Below are positions 11,712 to 22,276 of a DNA stretch of 35,076 nucleotides, piece after piece. Source of the stretch: Reclinomonas americana ATCC 50394 (lineage: Eukaryota; Jakobida; Jakobea; Jakobida); NCBI GenBank assembly GCA_048213135.1, contig PS015606.1:2307-37382 (forward strand), written 5' to 3'. The notes beneath the pieces are model-generated. The model did not search any database. It was not told the DNA's origin and was given only the letters and a program-made list of their open reading frames with translations. Made by a program: the position numbers and the translations under genes. Positions within the stretch are counted from its first letter, which is position 1. Each line of letters begins with the position of its first letter.

Positions 11712-13799
11712 ATGGCAGCTGCACCCCATCACGTCGACACGGAGGTCACTCTGCGCGAGCTGCAGAGCACACTGAAGCAGCTGAACGACGAGATCCGCCA
11801 CATCGGGCAACATCGCGATCGCCGACAACATCGTCACCATCGTCGCTCTCACCGCGAAGAGCGACGTCTCACCACCGTCGGCAGTGAAGATGATGACGAC
11901 AACCACCATCGTCATCGGCATAGTGGTCACCGAGAGGAAGGCGAGCAGAGGCGATCGACATCAGCCTCGCGTCGGTGCGTGCCACTCACTCACTCCGGAC
12001 ATGTGTGATATCTGTTTGGGAGAGTGGCAGAGCGGCAATGCGATCAGTGGCTGACTGGTGGGTGGAGGCACAGGTCTCGTCGCGTAGAGTCTGGTGGGGC
12101 AGTGGAGCGCGACGATGTGGCCGCGATCTTGTCGTCTTCCGTTGAATCGCCGCTTCCTCGTCGCCGACACCATCATCATCGCCGACGGCATGGCGAAAAG
12201 AGAGCATCGTCTTCGCCAGTGCATGCGTGGAAGGCGAGCTCGTCGGCGGTTGGATCCGACAAGGAGAATCAGGTGGACACCAAGTCGCTCCCGTCGTTCA
12301 TGAAGGCCTCGATGAATGGCTTGACGACGCCGGAGATTGCCGATCGGTATGTGGTGGCGCCGGCCAAGGAGAGTGTGCGTGCGCATGCGGTGTGTGTTGA
12401 TGGTGGAATGCGGTGCACAGGAGACTGGCTGCTGAAGTCGAACATTATCGCCTCAAGCGGCAAACGAAGCACATGGAGCGGCAATTGTTGGACTCGTGGA
12501 CCGCAGCCACACTCGGTCGCTCCTCCTCCTCCTCCTCTGCGACAACAACAACGACAACAACAACAACCACGACAGCACCAGCATCATCGTCAGTCGGTTC
12601 AAGTCGCGTGTCATCCACACGCAGTCGGGAGAGACGACAGGCAGGTGGCGATGAGTCGCCACTGCTCAAGGCGGAACCGGTGGAGAGTTTGTACGAGAGC
12701 GAAGACGATGGTGCGCTGACCGAGGATGAGGAGCTGGCAGAGGTGGCTGGTGGAGGGCGCAGGCGTGACTTGAGCAGCCAGTTGCGCGAGTGTGAGGACC
12801 GACATGTGGAACGGGGACGATCGAAAGCCGCCGCACTGTCGTTGTCGTCGTCGTCGTCGTCGCTGCTGGATCACGCCAGCATCATGCAGAGTGGCAGATC
12901 GTCGTCACTGGCCCCGACACGACGTGGATCCGTGGGAACTGCCTCGACCTTGGGCACCAGTTCTGTGGGAGCTGCGCGCCGCGTGCATTTCGCGGATCGA
13001 GTTCAAGTATACGGCATCACACCGAGAAAGAGCCGACTGGCACGATCTGCCCTCTCGCCATCGTCGCCCGCACTCGTATCACTCTCTACGACTCGCTCCA
13101 GCTCGACGTCCACGCGCGACGATCCAGTGTTGCGGAGACTGCGCATGCTGCGATCGCTGCCGAAGTTTTTCCGAGAGACCGCAGAGACCATCAACGGGTG
13201 GGTGTGCCTGTTGCTCGCATATCGCTTCTCTGCGTGTACTCAATCGCACCTTGTCGCTTGCAGGTTTTTGCGTGACCACGGTCCGGCCATGGCGCTGACC
13301 GTCGCCGATGTTTATGGGTTCTTTTTCGAGGTAACACGTTTGTCATGAGAGGTCGCCACTTCATATCGTGGTTTTTTCACACGCATTCCCACAGGTAATA
13401 ACCGACAGCCGAGGGCAGCCACTGTGCGGAGAGCCAGTGGTACATGTGGACGTGTTTGTGTGCACGTCGGCCAAGCCGACCGCCACTGGCCGCATTGTTG
13501 CTCTTCGAGTTGGTAGGTCGTCGTAAGAAATCCTCGTCGTCGTCTTCACACACTCATTCGCATCCACAGGGCGCATGCGAGTACCATACAACCGACACGG
13601 AGTCTGCGTGTTCCCGAAAATCACGCACGTTTCCTTCACGCGCGCCCGCCGCGACGACCCCACAGTTGGCGTCACCAGTCGCCACAAATCGTGGGTCGCT
13701 CGTCTCTTTGTCCGCGGCGCCACCCGCGTCGTTCACGTCCTTCGTGCGCTGGCCGAACACGACCTGGCGACTGCTACCGCAGCCACCACTCGCCCATGA
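11712..13799 (+). CDS. Low-complexity protein with RVxF (PP1-docking type) motif; family unknown
   Basis: Six exons (11712-11974, 12074-12346, 12421-13197, 13264-13330, 13395-13512, 13570-13799) close exactly in frame for 575 residues. The protein begins with a short coiled coil and a His/Arg-rich stretch. It continues with KENQVDTKSLPSF, a second helix (RRLAAEVEHYRLKRQ), long Ser/Thr/Ala runs, an acidic patch and ARRVHFADRVQVYG near 12975-13010. RVHF fits the RVxF docking motif of protein phosphatase 1 partners, where basic residues before and acidic residues after are usual. The last about 170 residues (from FLRDHGPAMAL) are the only part that looks globular, possibly a beta-rich fold. Exon 2 ends at a consensus GTATGT donor. 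I do not recognise the family. PP1 binding is inference from one motif. Confidence 0.72.
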
Positions 13800-13875
13800 A
13801 AACACAGCAGTGAAGCTTTTCGTTTGTCGCGGTCCTGCTGCAACCACAAAAAATTGTCACCATCGAGCGACGACA

Positions 13876-14360
13876 ATGGGCGTTCTCGGCAGCGTGCTGG
13901 TGTGGTTTCTCCGACTCGCCACACTCCTCATTCCCTTCAATGCCTACCAAATGCTGCGGCAAGTGCTCTCGCCGGCCGTCGAGAAGCGCTGGCGACCATT
14001 CCGACTCACAGTCCCCGTCATGCTTCGTCTCTTGCCTCCCTGTCTCTCCTCGAGTAATCGCTCACCGCGCATGCAGCATCGGCGTGGCTCTCGTGCTGTC
14101 CTGGTTCGACGCAACCATTCACGCCCTGGTGACCACTGTCATGGTGCTCGGCACACTGCTGATGACGGCCTTTGCGGCCGGCGGTCTGATCACCATCGGC
14201 AATCGATGGATCACCGTCGGCATCATTGCTCTCTCGTGTTCCATGTTCAGGTTCCGTGCATCCACATCCTGCGTTCAAAGACTGAGAGAGAGACAGCTCA
14301 CTGCCGCCTGCGCACAGCGCGTTGGTGTACTTTGCCGGTCCTGCATCATCTGTCGAGTAA
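13876..14360 (+). CDS. Small multi-pass membrane protein, unidentified
   Basis: Two later exons fit well: 14077-14250 codes for two hydrophobic helices (SIGVALVLSWFDATIHALV and the segment containing TLLMTAFAAGGLITI, with a third at ITVGIIALSCSMF), and 14318-14360 finishes ALVYFAGPASSVE with a TAA. The candidate first exon starts at ATG 13876 with a signal-anchor-like segment (MGVLGSVLVWFLRLATLLI) and then a basic stretch. Exon 1 cannot be joined to exon 2 in phase with any GT donor I can find, so either the start is elsewhere or the sequence carries an error. Roughly 110-120 residues with three or four membrane segments. No family recognised. Confidence 0.5.
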
Positions 14361-14400
14361 ACCATAATCTTTTTTTGTTTGTCTGAGAGAGAGCGAGAGA

Positions 14401-14972
14401 ATGCACTGGGAGGGAGTGAACGGGCACGCTGCTGCTGCTGCACCCATGCAGGTGGACGCTGAGGACACGTGGCAACGCGATGTGCAAGTGCTGCGTGAGA
14501 GTCTGAGCATGCTGGGCGCAGTGTGCGGCACACGAGTTGCGCGCACATGCATTGCTGATGATAATGATAAAGTCTCTCACACTCCTCGTGAGAGCAGCAA
14601 GCGCGACAACCGAAAGAGACGCGCAGTGGTGCCATGCCACCGCAAATGTCGGAGCGCGCAGAGCAGGAGCGACTGGATGCGGAGAAGCAGGAGATTGTGA
14701 GTCTGTTGGATGAGACGTGGGCGATGTTTGAGGGTGCGGCCGAGCGACTGGAGCGCTCCGTGGTCTCGATGAGCGGTGATGCGTTTGGTGATGATGGTGA
14801 GGGCAATGTGGAGGCGCTGCGTGCGAGGAGAGACGAGCTGCGGGGGGAGGTGCAGAGCGGCAACGTGCAGCTGGCCGACGTGTTGGCGCGACTGCAGAGA
14901 TTGCAGTTCCACTTGCACGCCATGTCGCTGTGCAACTCGGGTGCCGCCACCACCGCCTCCACGCTCACGTAG
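14401..14972 (+). CDS. Small coiled-coil protein, unidentified
   Basis: Two exons (14401-14535, 14598-14972) give 169 residues. The 62-nt intron starts GTTGCG and both junctions are phase 0. The second exon is almost entirely amphipathic helix (ERAEQERLDAEKQEIVSLL and VEALRARRDELRGEVQ), split by a short acidic Gly/Asp linker. The size and helix-linker-helix layout resemble small subunits of large complexes such as Mediator head or HAUS proteins, but no specific signature is visible. An alternative is a shorter protein starting at ATG 14634 inside exon 2. The gene lies tail to tail with CCDC148, 50 nt between stops. Confidence 0.6.
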
Positions 14973-15022
14973 TGAATGCTAACATGTCATTTACATTGAT
15001 CCTTCTTCTTCCGCGCTGTCCG

Positions 15023-18000
15023 TCAGCCACTGCCGCTGCCCGACACGCCGCCCAGATGCTTATGCGTGGACAGCATGTCCTTGCGCGGATTCTGCTGGAG
15101 CGACATTTGCTGGAACACTTGCTGTGCGTACGGCTTGTGCAGGAGGCCGGCCTCGCCCAGCCGTGTCACCAGCTTGTAGCGCGGATCCTTCAGCAGCTGC
15201 ACCTCCGAGTAGCCCTTTAGCGGCTGGAAGGCCGTCGGCAACTCGGTCGAGGGGTCCACCACGGTGCGGTCCGTCATGTTCGCAAACGCCGCCGTCGGCT
15301 GTAGCAGGCGCTCCGGGNNNNNNNNNNNNNNNNNNNNNNNNNNNNNNNNNNNNNNNNNNNNNNNNNNNNNNNNNNNNNNNNNNNNNNNNNNNNNNNNNNN
15401 NNNNNNNNNNNNNNNNNNNNNNNNNNNNNNNNNNNNNNNNNNNNNNNNNNNNNNNNNNTCGTCGGGCACCACTGGCGCCACCTGCGCGCGCAGCTCGTCC
15501 AGCCGCTGCTCCCGTTCCGCTTCCTCCATCGCCGCCTGAATGCGATTCTGCGATCGCTGTTGTGTGCGCTGCTGCAGGAGCTGGTCGCGGAATTGCACGC
15601 GTTCCTGATTCACCCGCGCCTGCTCGTCAGCCTTTAGTCGCCACTCCTCCATCTCGCGTTCTCGTTGTGCTTCAGTCTGGAGGGGGAGGGGGAAGGGGAG
15701 AGAGAATGAGAGCGATGCGAGACGAGGTGGCGACGAGACACACTCACCTCACGCTGCTTCGCCATCATATCCTCCTTCCATCTTTGCAACTCTTGCTCAC
15801 TCTTCTCACGCCACGNNNNNNNNNNNNNNNNNNNNNNNNNNNNNNNNNNNNNNNNNNNNNNNNNNNNNNNNNNNNNNNNNNNNNNNNNNNNNNNNNNNNN
15901 NNNNNNNNNNNNNNNNNNNNNNNNNNNNNNNNNNNNNNNNNNNNNNNNNNNNNNNNNNNNNNNNNNNNNNNNNNNNNNNNNNNNNNNNNNNNNNNNNNNN
16001 NNNNNNNNNNNNNNNNNNNNNNNNNNNNNNNNNNNNNNNNNNNNNNNNNNNNNNNNNNNNNNNNNNNNNNNNNNNNNNNNNNNNNNNNNNNNNNNNNNNN
16101 NNNNNNNNNNNNNNNNNNNNNNNNNNNNNNNNNNNNNNNNNNNNNNNNNNNNNNNNNNNNNNNNNNNNNNNNNNNNNNNNNNNNNNNNNNNNNNNNNNNN
16201 NNNNNNNNNNNNNNNNNNNNNNNNNNNNNNNNNNNNNNNNNNNNNNNNNNNNNNNNNNNNNNNNNNNNNNNNNNNNNNNNNNNNNNNCTTGCTGCTCCTG
16301 CTCACGCTTCTCACGCTCCACCCGCTCCGCCTCCACCTCTGCCGCCCGTTTGGCATCGCGTTCCTGTTGCCGCAGCTCGAATTGTTGCCGGGTGGTCTCG
16401 TAGCGCTGCTTCAACTCACGCGTTGTCTCGCCGTGTCGGGCGCGCTCGGCTTCTGTCATGGCCGAGTCGTGCTCGAATCGTTCCAACAACTATGGAAATT
16501 AGCTGTGAGCTTACTCTCAAACACACACGCGTACCCTCATCACTCGCGCCGCAAACCTCATTGAGTGCATGGCGCTGCTCGCGCAGCTCCTCCATCTCCA
16601 CGGCAAACTCGTCGCGCAGACCCTTGAGCTTGCGGCGATTGTACTCGCACGCAGCGTGCCACGCCAGCATCTCCTCAATGGAGGCCTTGTTGTGCGACGG
16701 CATCTCCAACGACAAACGATCGATGAAGCGCGCGCGGTCAAAGCGCCCCGTGGCGGCGAACTCGCGGCACACCTTTGTGAAGTGTGCCACGTCTTTCTCT
16801 GCACTCCATCGCTCCGGTCGCAACTGCGCCAGTGCCTGCCGCGTGGCCCGCACCGCCGGCTGGTCGTCGCCAGACATGCTCAACACGACCAGCATGCACG
16901 GAGTCTCCGAGAAGACGGCTTGCTTGAACGCATCTGCACGGAAGCTCAGTACGCTGTGCGGGGAAGGGGGCAGAGAGGAGAGAAGGGAAACACGCACCTT
17001 GCTGGCCTTCACGCGGAGTCGCCAATTGATCAACCGGCAGCTGCATGGGTGGTCTTTGCACACCGGCCGATGGCGGACGCTGCACTCCGCGAGCCGACGC
17101 CGGCCGTCCACCAGAGGCCGCCGACATGGGGCGTGCCGACAGTGGTGCATTGCCCACAGCCGAGCCCGGTCGACTGGCGTTGGTGACGAGCGGTACGTTG
17201 AGTGCACTTGATGACCTCCCACAACACCAGTACAAAAAATACACACCTGCTGCGAGCCGAGGTTGGGCGCGCCTTCAGAATGACACGCGAGCCCTCCTGC
17301 AGCATTCGTGGATGTGATCGCTGGGACTCCAGCACGCCGTCGACCGTTGCGCTGCTCTCTGCCAGCTGCTCGTTGGCCTCCTGTGGAAGATCCAGCGCCG
17401 GCACCTCTACTGCAGCAGCAGCAGCAGCCAGGCCTTGCATATCGCCATCCTCGCTCTCCCCGTCATCGTCGGCAATGTCGTCGCTACCGACGACCGACAA
17501 CTGCTGACTGTCTTCGTGCTCCACCGCCGACGATTCGCTGGCACGCTTCTCCAGCGGTGGTGGCATTGCAGCCGCCGTGGTCTGTGTGACAAAGAATGAT
17601 GGACCAGCATGCGAGGCTCCCGACTCCCGTCGCGACAGCGGCGGCCTGGCATTGCTGGCCGCCGATGCGACACCCGATCTCGACGGCGCTGGCGTCACGC
17701 ACGTGGAGACGGCGGGTGTGGTGCTGGTCGAAGATGATGCGGTTGGCTGGAGGAGTGTGGAGGCTCTCCGTTGTGACATGACCTCCAGCGTCTCCGAGTG
17801 CAGCTGTTCGAGGCGTTGCGTCAGCCGACTCGGAATGCTGCAAGTGCGAGTCAACGAAAAGTGGGGCAAGAAAAACAGGCGCCTCCTTCTGCCCCTACCT
17901 CGCCAGTTCATCGTCCACTCGCTGCAACCAGTCCTCGACCTGGCTCTGCGTCATACCCTCAGCTCGTGCCACAGCTTGCGGATTCACGTGCTTGTAATGA

Positions 18001-18953
18001 TGGTGTGTCCGCATGGTTCGGTGCGTCATGTGTGTTCTCCTCGAATGAATGCTCTCCCTGCAGGCACCACCACCACCACTAATGAGTGAAAAGACTGCGT
18101 GTACACAAGCGTGAGCAAGCACGACGCATGCGCAACAGATCGCCGCCGTCGTCGCCCTCCAGCGCCGCTCGCTGCGCCTCCTCCTCGCTCTCCCTCTCCA
18201 GTTCGCGAACATTCGCCATGTGCTCCTCTATCTCGGCCATGACTCGCACACCCTGCGCCGTCGTGTCCTCCTCCGCTTGCTCCAGATCGCCCTTCAGCTC
18301 CACATACATGGCACGCAGCGTGCCGGCCCGCTCGGCGGCATTAAAGTTGAGTGCCAGCATGCCCTGCGACGAAGGTGAGCCAACAGAGCAACAGGCGTCA
18401 ATAAGTATAGATGCAGACTTGAGCACCTTCATGTCGTTGACTCGCTTCGCCCAATCTGCGTGGTGATAAGCAGCTTGAGCGAAACGAGAGGAGAAAGAGA
18501 GGGAGACAGTGCGATGAAATGAACGCAACAAGTCGACATGGAGTACCGAGCGCCCTCTCTCCGCCCCTCCTCCTCCGCAAACTCACACGTGACGTCGTCC
18601 TCCATCGATCCCATTATGGTGGCCAGCTCCAACTCCACGCGCTCCCTGCCGATCCAAGTAAGCAGATGTGTGATGAGAAAGGAACCTCCACCAGCTGCAG
18701 TCGCACCTCTCCTCCTTCAGACGCGCATGCTCCATCAAATAGTCACGCTTGTGCCCATCAATGCGCGACTTTTGCTTGTTGCCCTTGACCACCGACTTGA
18801 GCTGGTGCAACTATACAACGAGTGGAAGGATTGAGTCTGAAATAGCTGACAAAAAAAGTGACCTCGCACTCCCACCTTCTCCTCCAGTCGCTGCGAGCCT
18901 TGCTTTGACCGCTCCAGCAGCGCCATGGCCTTGTCCACATCGTGCCCGCCCAT
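15023..18953 (-). CDS. CCDC148: CCDC148-like coiled-coil protein
   Basis: A long coiled-coil protein in many exons, interrupted by two assembly gaps. The C-terminus (15023-15230) aligns with the end of animal CCDC148: a ...LLKDPRY... segment, GEAGLLHKPYAQQVF and then PRKDMLST near the stop. Upstream blocks also match: a QFRDQLLQQR helix and EEAEREQRLDELRAQVAPV (15465-15600), and RFIDRLSLEMPSHNKASIEEM (16660-16740). The N-terminal helices (DVDKAMALLERSKQGSQRL, LHQLKSVVKGNKQKSRI) match that family's Lys-rich start. The ATG at 18953 is the first suitable one, but an earlier exon is possible. A Ser/Pro/Ala-rich insert (about 17040-17800) separates N- and C-terminal coils and is not typical of the animal protein. 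CCDC148 is a poorly characterised protein, possibly cilium or centrosome linked. Confidence 0.8.
15318..15458. other. Assembly gap
   Basis: 141 N bases inside the last coding part of CCDC148. Flanking coding matches on both sides in the same orientation. Confidence 1.
15816..16287. other. Assembly gap
   Basis: 472 N bases within the coiled-coil part of CCDC148. Both flanks code on the minus strand for Glu/Gln/Arg-rich helix. Confidence 1.
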
Positions 18954-19344
18954 CAGTCGAGCGCGCTGACCATGGTGTGACACACTTCGAGCTGAGATGA
19001 ATGGAAGACACTGACTCGTGAGCACACACACACACAAACCACTCACTCACTCTCTCTCTCACACACACCGTGCGTCTTCTCTCTTCTTCTTGCCTGTCTC
19101 TGTCAGTCTGTCTCTATCTTTCTCTCTCGTCTTTCTGCTCCCGCGCAACTTGATTCGCCAGTGCTTGTCTGAGCACTGCCTGTGCGCTCACGCAAGTCGC
19201 GCACGGCTCTCAGTGCGCTCATGCTTCAGAGAGAGCGAGCGAGCGCAAGACAGCGAGTGTGTGAACGGCGGGACAGTTGCGCTCGCGCCTTCCCGCGCGC
19301 GCGATTCGGCTCCTTTCACATTTGTTAATCTCACATAAGCAGCA
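18954..19344. promoter_or_regulatory. Divergent intergenic region (CCDC148 / SEC61B)
   Basis: 391 bases between the two start codons. Positions about 19020-19140 form a CA then CT/pyrimidine-rich tract, followed by a GC-rich stretch. Probably a bidirectional promoter; an extra 5' exon of CCDC148 cannot be excluded. Confidence 0.4.
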
Positions 19345-19920
19345 ATGGCCGGCGAGAAGTTGCGTCTCTGTCTGTGATGCTTGTGCGTTGTCCTTGTGTG
19401 CGCCTGTGGCGCTGTGTGTTCGCTCGTGTGCTGTGCGTGACATGTGCGCCGACATGTTTGCCAATGGCGGCCTCACGCTTGTCTCTTGACGCGCTGCAGG
19501 ACTGTGTCGACGCGTGGAGCGGGTGCGGGCGTGTCGCTCAACTCAGCCAAGAAGAACTTCCTGTCGTTCTACTCGGGCGAAGGCGAGGACTCAATGGGCT
19601 TCAAAGTGTTGCGTCTCTCGGCACACACAGCGGACGCTCTCCCTCTCCACACGCATGCACACACACGCACTCTATCCTCCGTTTCCGCACCCACTGCTCT
19701 TGTGTGTCTCGATGAGTGACGAGCGTGTGGACGGGGGCGTGCGCGCCATTTTCCGACGCACATCCCCCACGCGCGTTGTCTCCCGCCAACTCATATTCTC
19801 TCTCTCCCCCTTGTTTCTCCCTTTGTGACTTTTAGGCCGCCGCAATTCGTGCTGATTGGCAGCATCATCTTTGTGGTGATTGTGTTCATCCTGCACATTC
19901 TCGGCAAGTTGGTCGGATAA
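19345..19920 (+). CDS. SEC61B: Protein transport protein Sec61 subunit beta
   Basis: Small tail-anchored subunit of the Sec61 translocon in the ER membrane. Three exons (19345-19358, 19500-19607, 19836-19920) give 68 residues with exact phase closure. The N-terminus MAGEKTVSTRGAGAGVS is short, then NFLSFYSGEGEDSMGFKV matches the conserved FYxxDSxGxKV segment of the family. One C-terminal membrane helix (VLIGSIIFVVIVFILHILG) ends in KLVG, as in other Sec61 beta/Sbh1 proteins. The first exon is only 14 nt. Both introns begin with the same 11 bases, GTTGCGTCTCT, which is unusual. The protein is shorter at its N-terminus than the human one (about 96 residues). Identification rests on the spliced product. 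Confidence 0.92.
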
Positions 19921-20048
19921 TCATGGACTGCAGACGGGATTCGGCTCGCCTGTCGGCACGCGGGAATGAAGGCTGCGAGGCAGTGTTATAGACACCACCC
20001 TGTTTTGTGTTTCCTTGTTTTCTTCACATCTTACTTGGGTTCATCGCT

Positions 20049-21156
20049 CTACGCTGGTGTGTGTTGGTGTTGCTCCTCCACTGGTGGCTGTTGTGGTGAC
20101 GGTGATGGTCTAGGTGGTGGTGGTGGTGGTGGTGGTGGTGGCGGCGGCGGCAGCGGTGATGTGGGTGACATCATTGCTGCGGCGTGCAGGTGGGGATCGG
20201 CATCCGCGTCACGCAGGCTCTGCTGGATCAGCACGTCGCCGAGTTGGCGGCGCACGCAGTCGGCGAATGACAGCAGAGCTGTGTGCGCCGTGGCACTGAG
20301 GGTGTAGCCACGCCGTCGCAAGTCGAGATACCCGCGCAGCGCCACGGTGAATTCGCCGTCGTCGCGACTGTTGTCCGTTTGAACCACGGGGACTTGCCAG
20401 CTGGCCGTCGCCGTGGGAGTGTTGACATTCGAGGTGGATGAGGTGAATGGCGTAGGAGGTCGTCGGGCTGGTGGCGATTCCACCGGGAACTCGAGAGCGG
20501 GCGCCAGAGGCGTCTGCGGGCGCATAGGCACAGTGGACACCGCGTCCTCCTCATGGTCTTCACCGTCGTCACCTCCGTCGTCACTCGCCGCCTCCGCCTC
20601 CTCCTCGTCCTCCTCTTCCGCCTCCTCTTCCTCCTCCTCCTCGGGTTGTGGAATGGTGTGGGCACTGGGTGTGGGCGCTTCCACCGGTGGCGGTGGCGGC
20701 CGGGCCGATCGTAGTGCACTCTTCGGAGGTGCACTGACGGGTGTGGGCGTCGACGACGAGGTGTTGCGCTTGTTCTCCTCCTTGACCACCGCCAAGGATA
20801 TCGATGCAGCTGATGATGATGAAGACGACGACGAGGACGAGGATGAGGAGGAGGAGGAGGAAGGAGACTTGGGGGGCGCACTGCGCGACCGCTTCGTCGG
20901 CGGCTCCACCGACTGAGATCTGTTCTCGGCTGGCCTCTTCGGTGGGACCGCTGCTGCCGCGTACACCGGTGCCGGTGGTCGCGCCGTCGTTGCCGCCTGC
21001 CCGACCGGTTTCACTGTTGGCTGCAGTGGTGGACCACCCGGCCGACTCCCTCCTCCTGGAGCAGCTGCTGCTCCTGCTGTTGTTGTTGTCGTGGCGGTGG
21101 TGGTGGTGGCGGCGGCGGTGGTGGCCGTCATGGCGACATCTGGCTTTGCCAGTGAT
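20049..21156 (-). CDS. C-terminal part of an Arg/Ser-rich, RAMA-like protein
   Basis: Open from the gap edge (SLAKPDVAMTATT) to a TAG at 20049-20051. Ala/Thr and Pro-rich stretches are followed by KRPAENRSQSVEPPTKRSRS, a poly-Ser run, a Glu/Asp run, then an ordered-looking segment (DGEFTVALRGYLDLRRRGYT and TALLSFADCVRRQLGDVL), and finally poly-Pro. Basic KR clusters suggest a nuclear protein. The conserved-looking segment near 20230-20390 is probably the only folded part here. It is probably the 3' part of the gene that starts at 22928. The plus-strand Gly/Ser/Glu frames through this region are shadows of the repeats. Confidence 0.75.
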
Positions 21157-21366
21157 NNNNNNNNNNNNNNNNNNNNNNNNNNNNNNNNNNNNNNNNNNNN
21201 NNNNNNNNNNNNNNNNNNNNNNNNNNNNNNNNNNNNNNNNNNNNNNNNNNNNNNNNNNNNNNNNNNNNNNNNNNNNNNNNNNNNNNNNNNNNNNNNNNNN
21301 NNNNNNNNNNNNNNNNNNNNNNNNNNNNNNNNNNNNNNNNNNNNNNNNNNNNNNNNNNNNNNNNNN
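21157..21366. other. Assembly gap
   Basis: 210 N bases. The flanks code on opposite strands: minus to the left, plus to the right. Confidence 1.
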
Positions 21367-22276
21367 CACGGCGGAGACCAGGCGCGCCCCCATCACCCGA
21401 TGGCGCATCGCGGTCGCCGGTGCACAGGAGCACCCGGTCGCACAGCAGCAAGAGCTCGCGGAAACACTACTCGCCACCTCCGCGACCGCCATCACCGAGT
21501 GCCGATGACCGTCCCCGTCGCCGGAGTCCGCAGCGACTGCGGTCAGAGTCAATGTCGTCGGCATCGTCGTCGCGCTCGCCGTCGCCGGCACCTGTGACTC
21601 CGCGCAGTCGCAGGCCCACGACACCCGGACTCGACACGCAGGTGACAAGCACGGCGGTGACTGCAGTGGCGCCGACGCTGCCGCCCGCAGACTCGTACCC
21701 GGCCATTCGAGTGGCGGCCATGATTCGCAGCGGCTTTTTCGGGCCAGGCTCCAGGTTGCGCTTCTCTGTGGTGAGCCATGTGAAGTCGACTTGCTGCTGA
21801 TCGTGCCGGCACAGGATATCCTTCACCTCGTCAAACGGGACCTTGTCGGCCCGTCTCATCTGTGCGTACGACAAGACCAAGCAGACACTCAAGGTGCGGT
21901 GGCGGCAGTTTGAGCTGCCTGCTCTCTACAGCAGGAATGACTGACCATGGTGTCGATATGCAGACGCATTGGTTTCAGAGTGATGAGGGAGTTCGCTTCA
22001 AGGACCCAACAGTTGCGTGCTAGTGTGTCGCTGTGCCTCCCTCTCTCTCCCTCTCTGCTCACTACGGTGCCAGGCGTTCTTGAGGCACGCTGTGCGGCAT
22101 TTGCAAGGTGCGTGTAATTGGAGTGCATGCGTTGATTGTGCGGCATGCTGACTCGTCGAGTGTGCAGGCATCGAAACCAACGGCAACAACGCGTACTCGG
22201 TGCTGGCAGTCCGCACGCACACGAACCGGGAGTTTGCCTCGCTGGTCGAACTTCGCCGCTTCATCTTCTCACAGAC
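21367..22276 (+). CDS. RS-rich segment plus RAMA-like domain (partial, contig probably inverted)
   Basis: The coding strand of this inter-gap contig is plus. It starts with an Arg/Ser/Pro-rich stretch (SPVHRSTRSHSSKSSRKH, RSESMSSASSSRSPSP). It then splices through four introns (21755-21814, 21894-21963, 22012-22073, 22108-22167), all in phase, into one globular unit: AAMIRSGFFGPGSRISFTSS, NGTLSARLICAYDK, THWFQSDEGVRFKDP, AFLRHAVRHLQ, NGNNAYSVLAVRT, LVELRRFIFSQ. The order (helix, GxxxPG, beta strands, a loop before FKDP, helix, NG-x-Y-x-V strand, LxELR helix) resembles the RAMA domain of adenine-methylase-associated proteins and MPND. Introns 1 and 3 start GTTGCG. No start or stop is visible; both ends run into N. 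The minus-strand frames of this contig lack such a splice chain. Confidence 0.7.

Noticed and set aside
15124-17211. Plus-strand frame of 695 codons through two gaps
   Set aside because: Antisense shadow of CCDC148; the N runs hide stops and inflate its length.
20413-20916. Plus-strand Gly/Ser/Glu-rich frame
   Set aside because: Mirror of the Glu/Ser/Pro repeats of the minus-strand gene; the minus reading contains an ordered segment and basic nuclear-type motifs, the plus reading does not.
21467-21892. Minus-strand frame in the inter-gap contig containing KVPFDEVKDILCRHDQQQ
   Set aside because: It looked like a real domain at first, but only the plus strand gives a run of five exons joined in phase with good acceptors and branch-like sequences.
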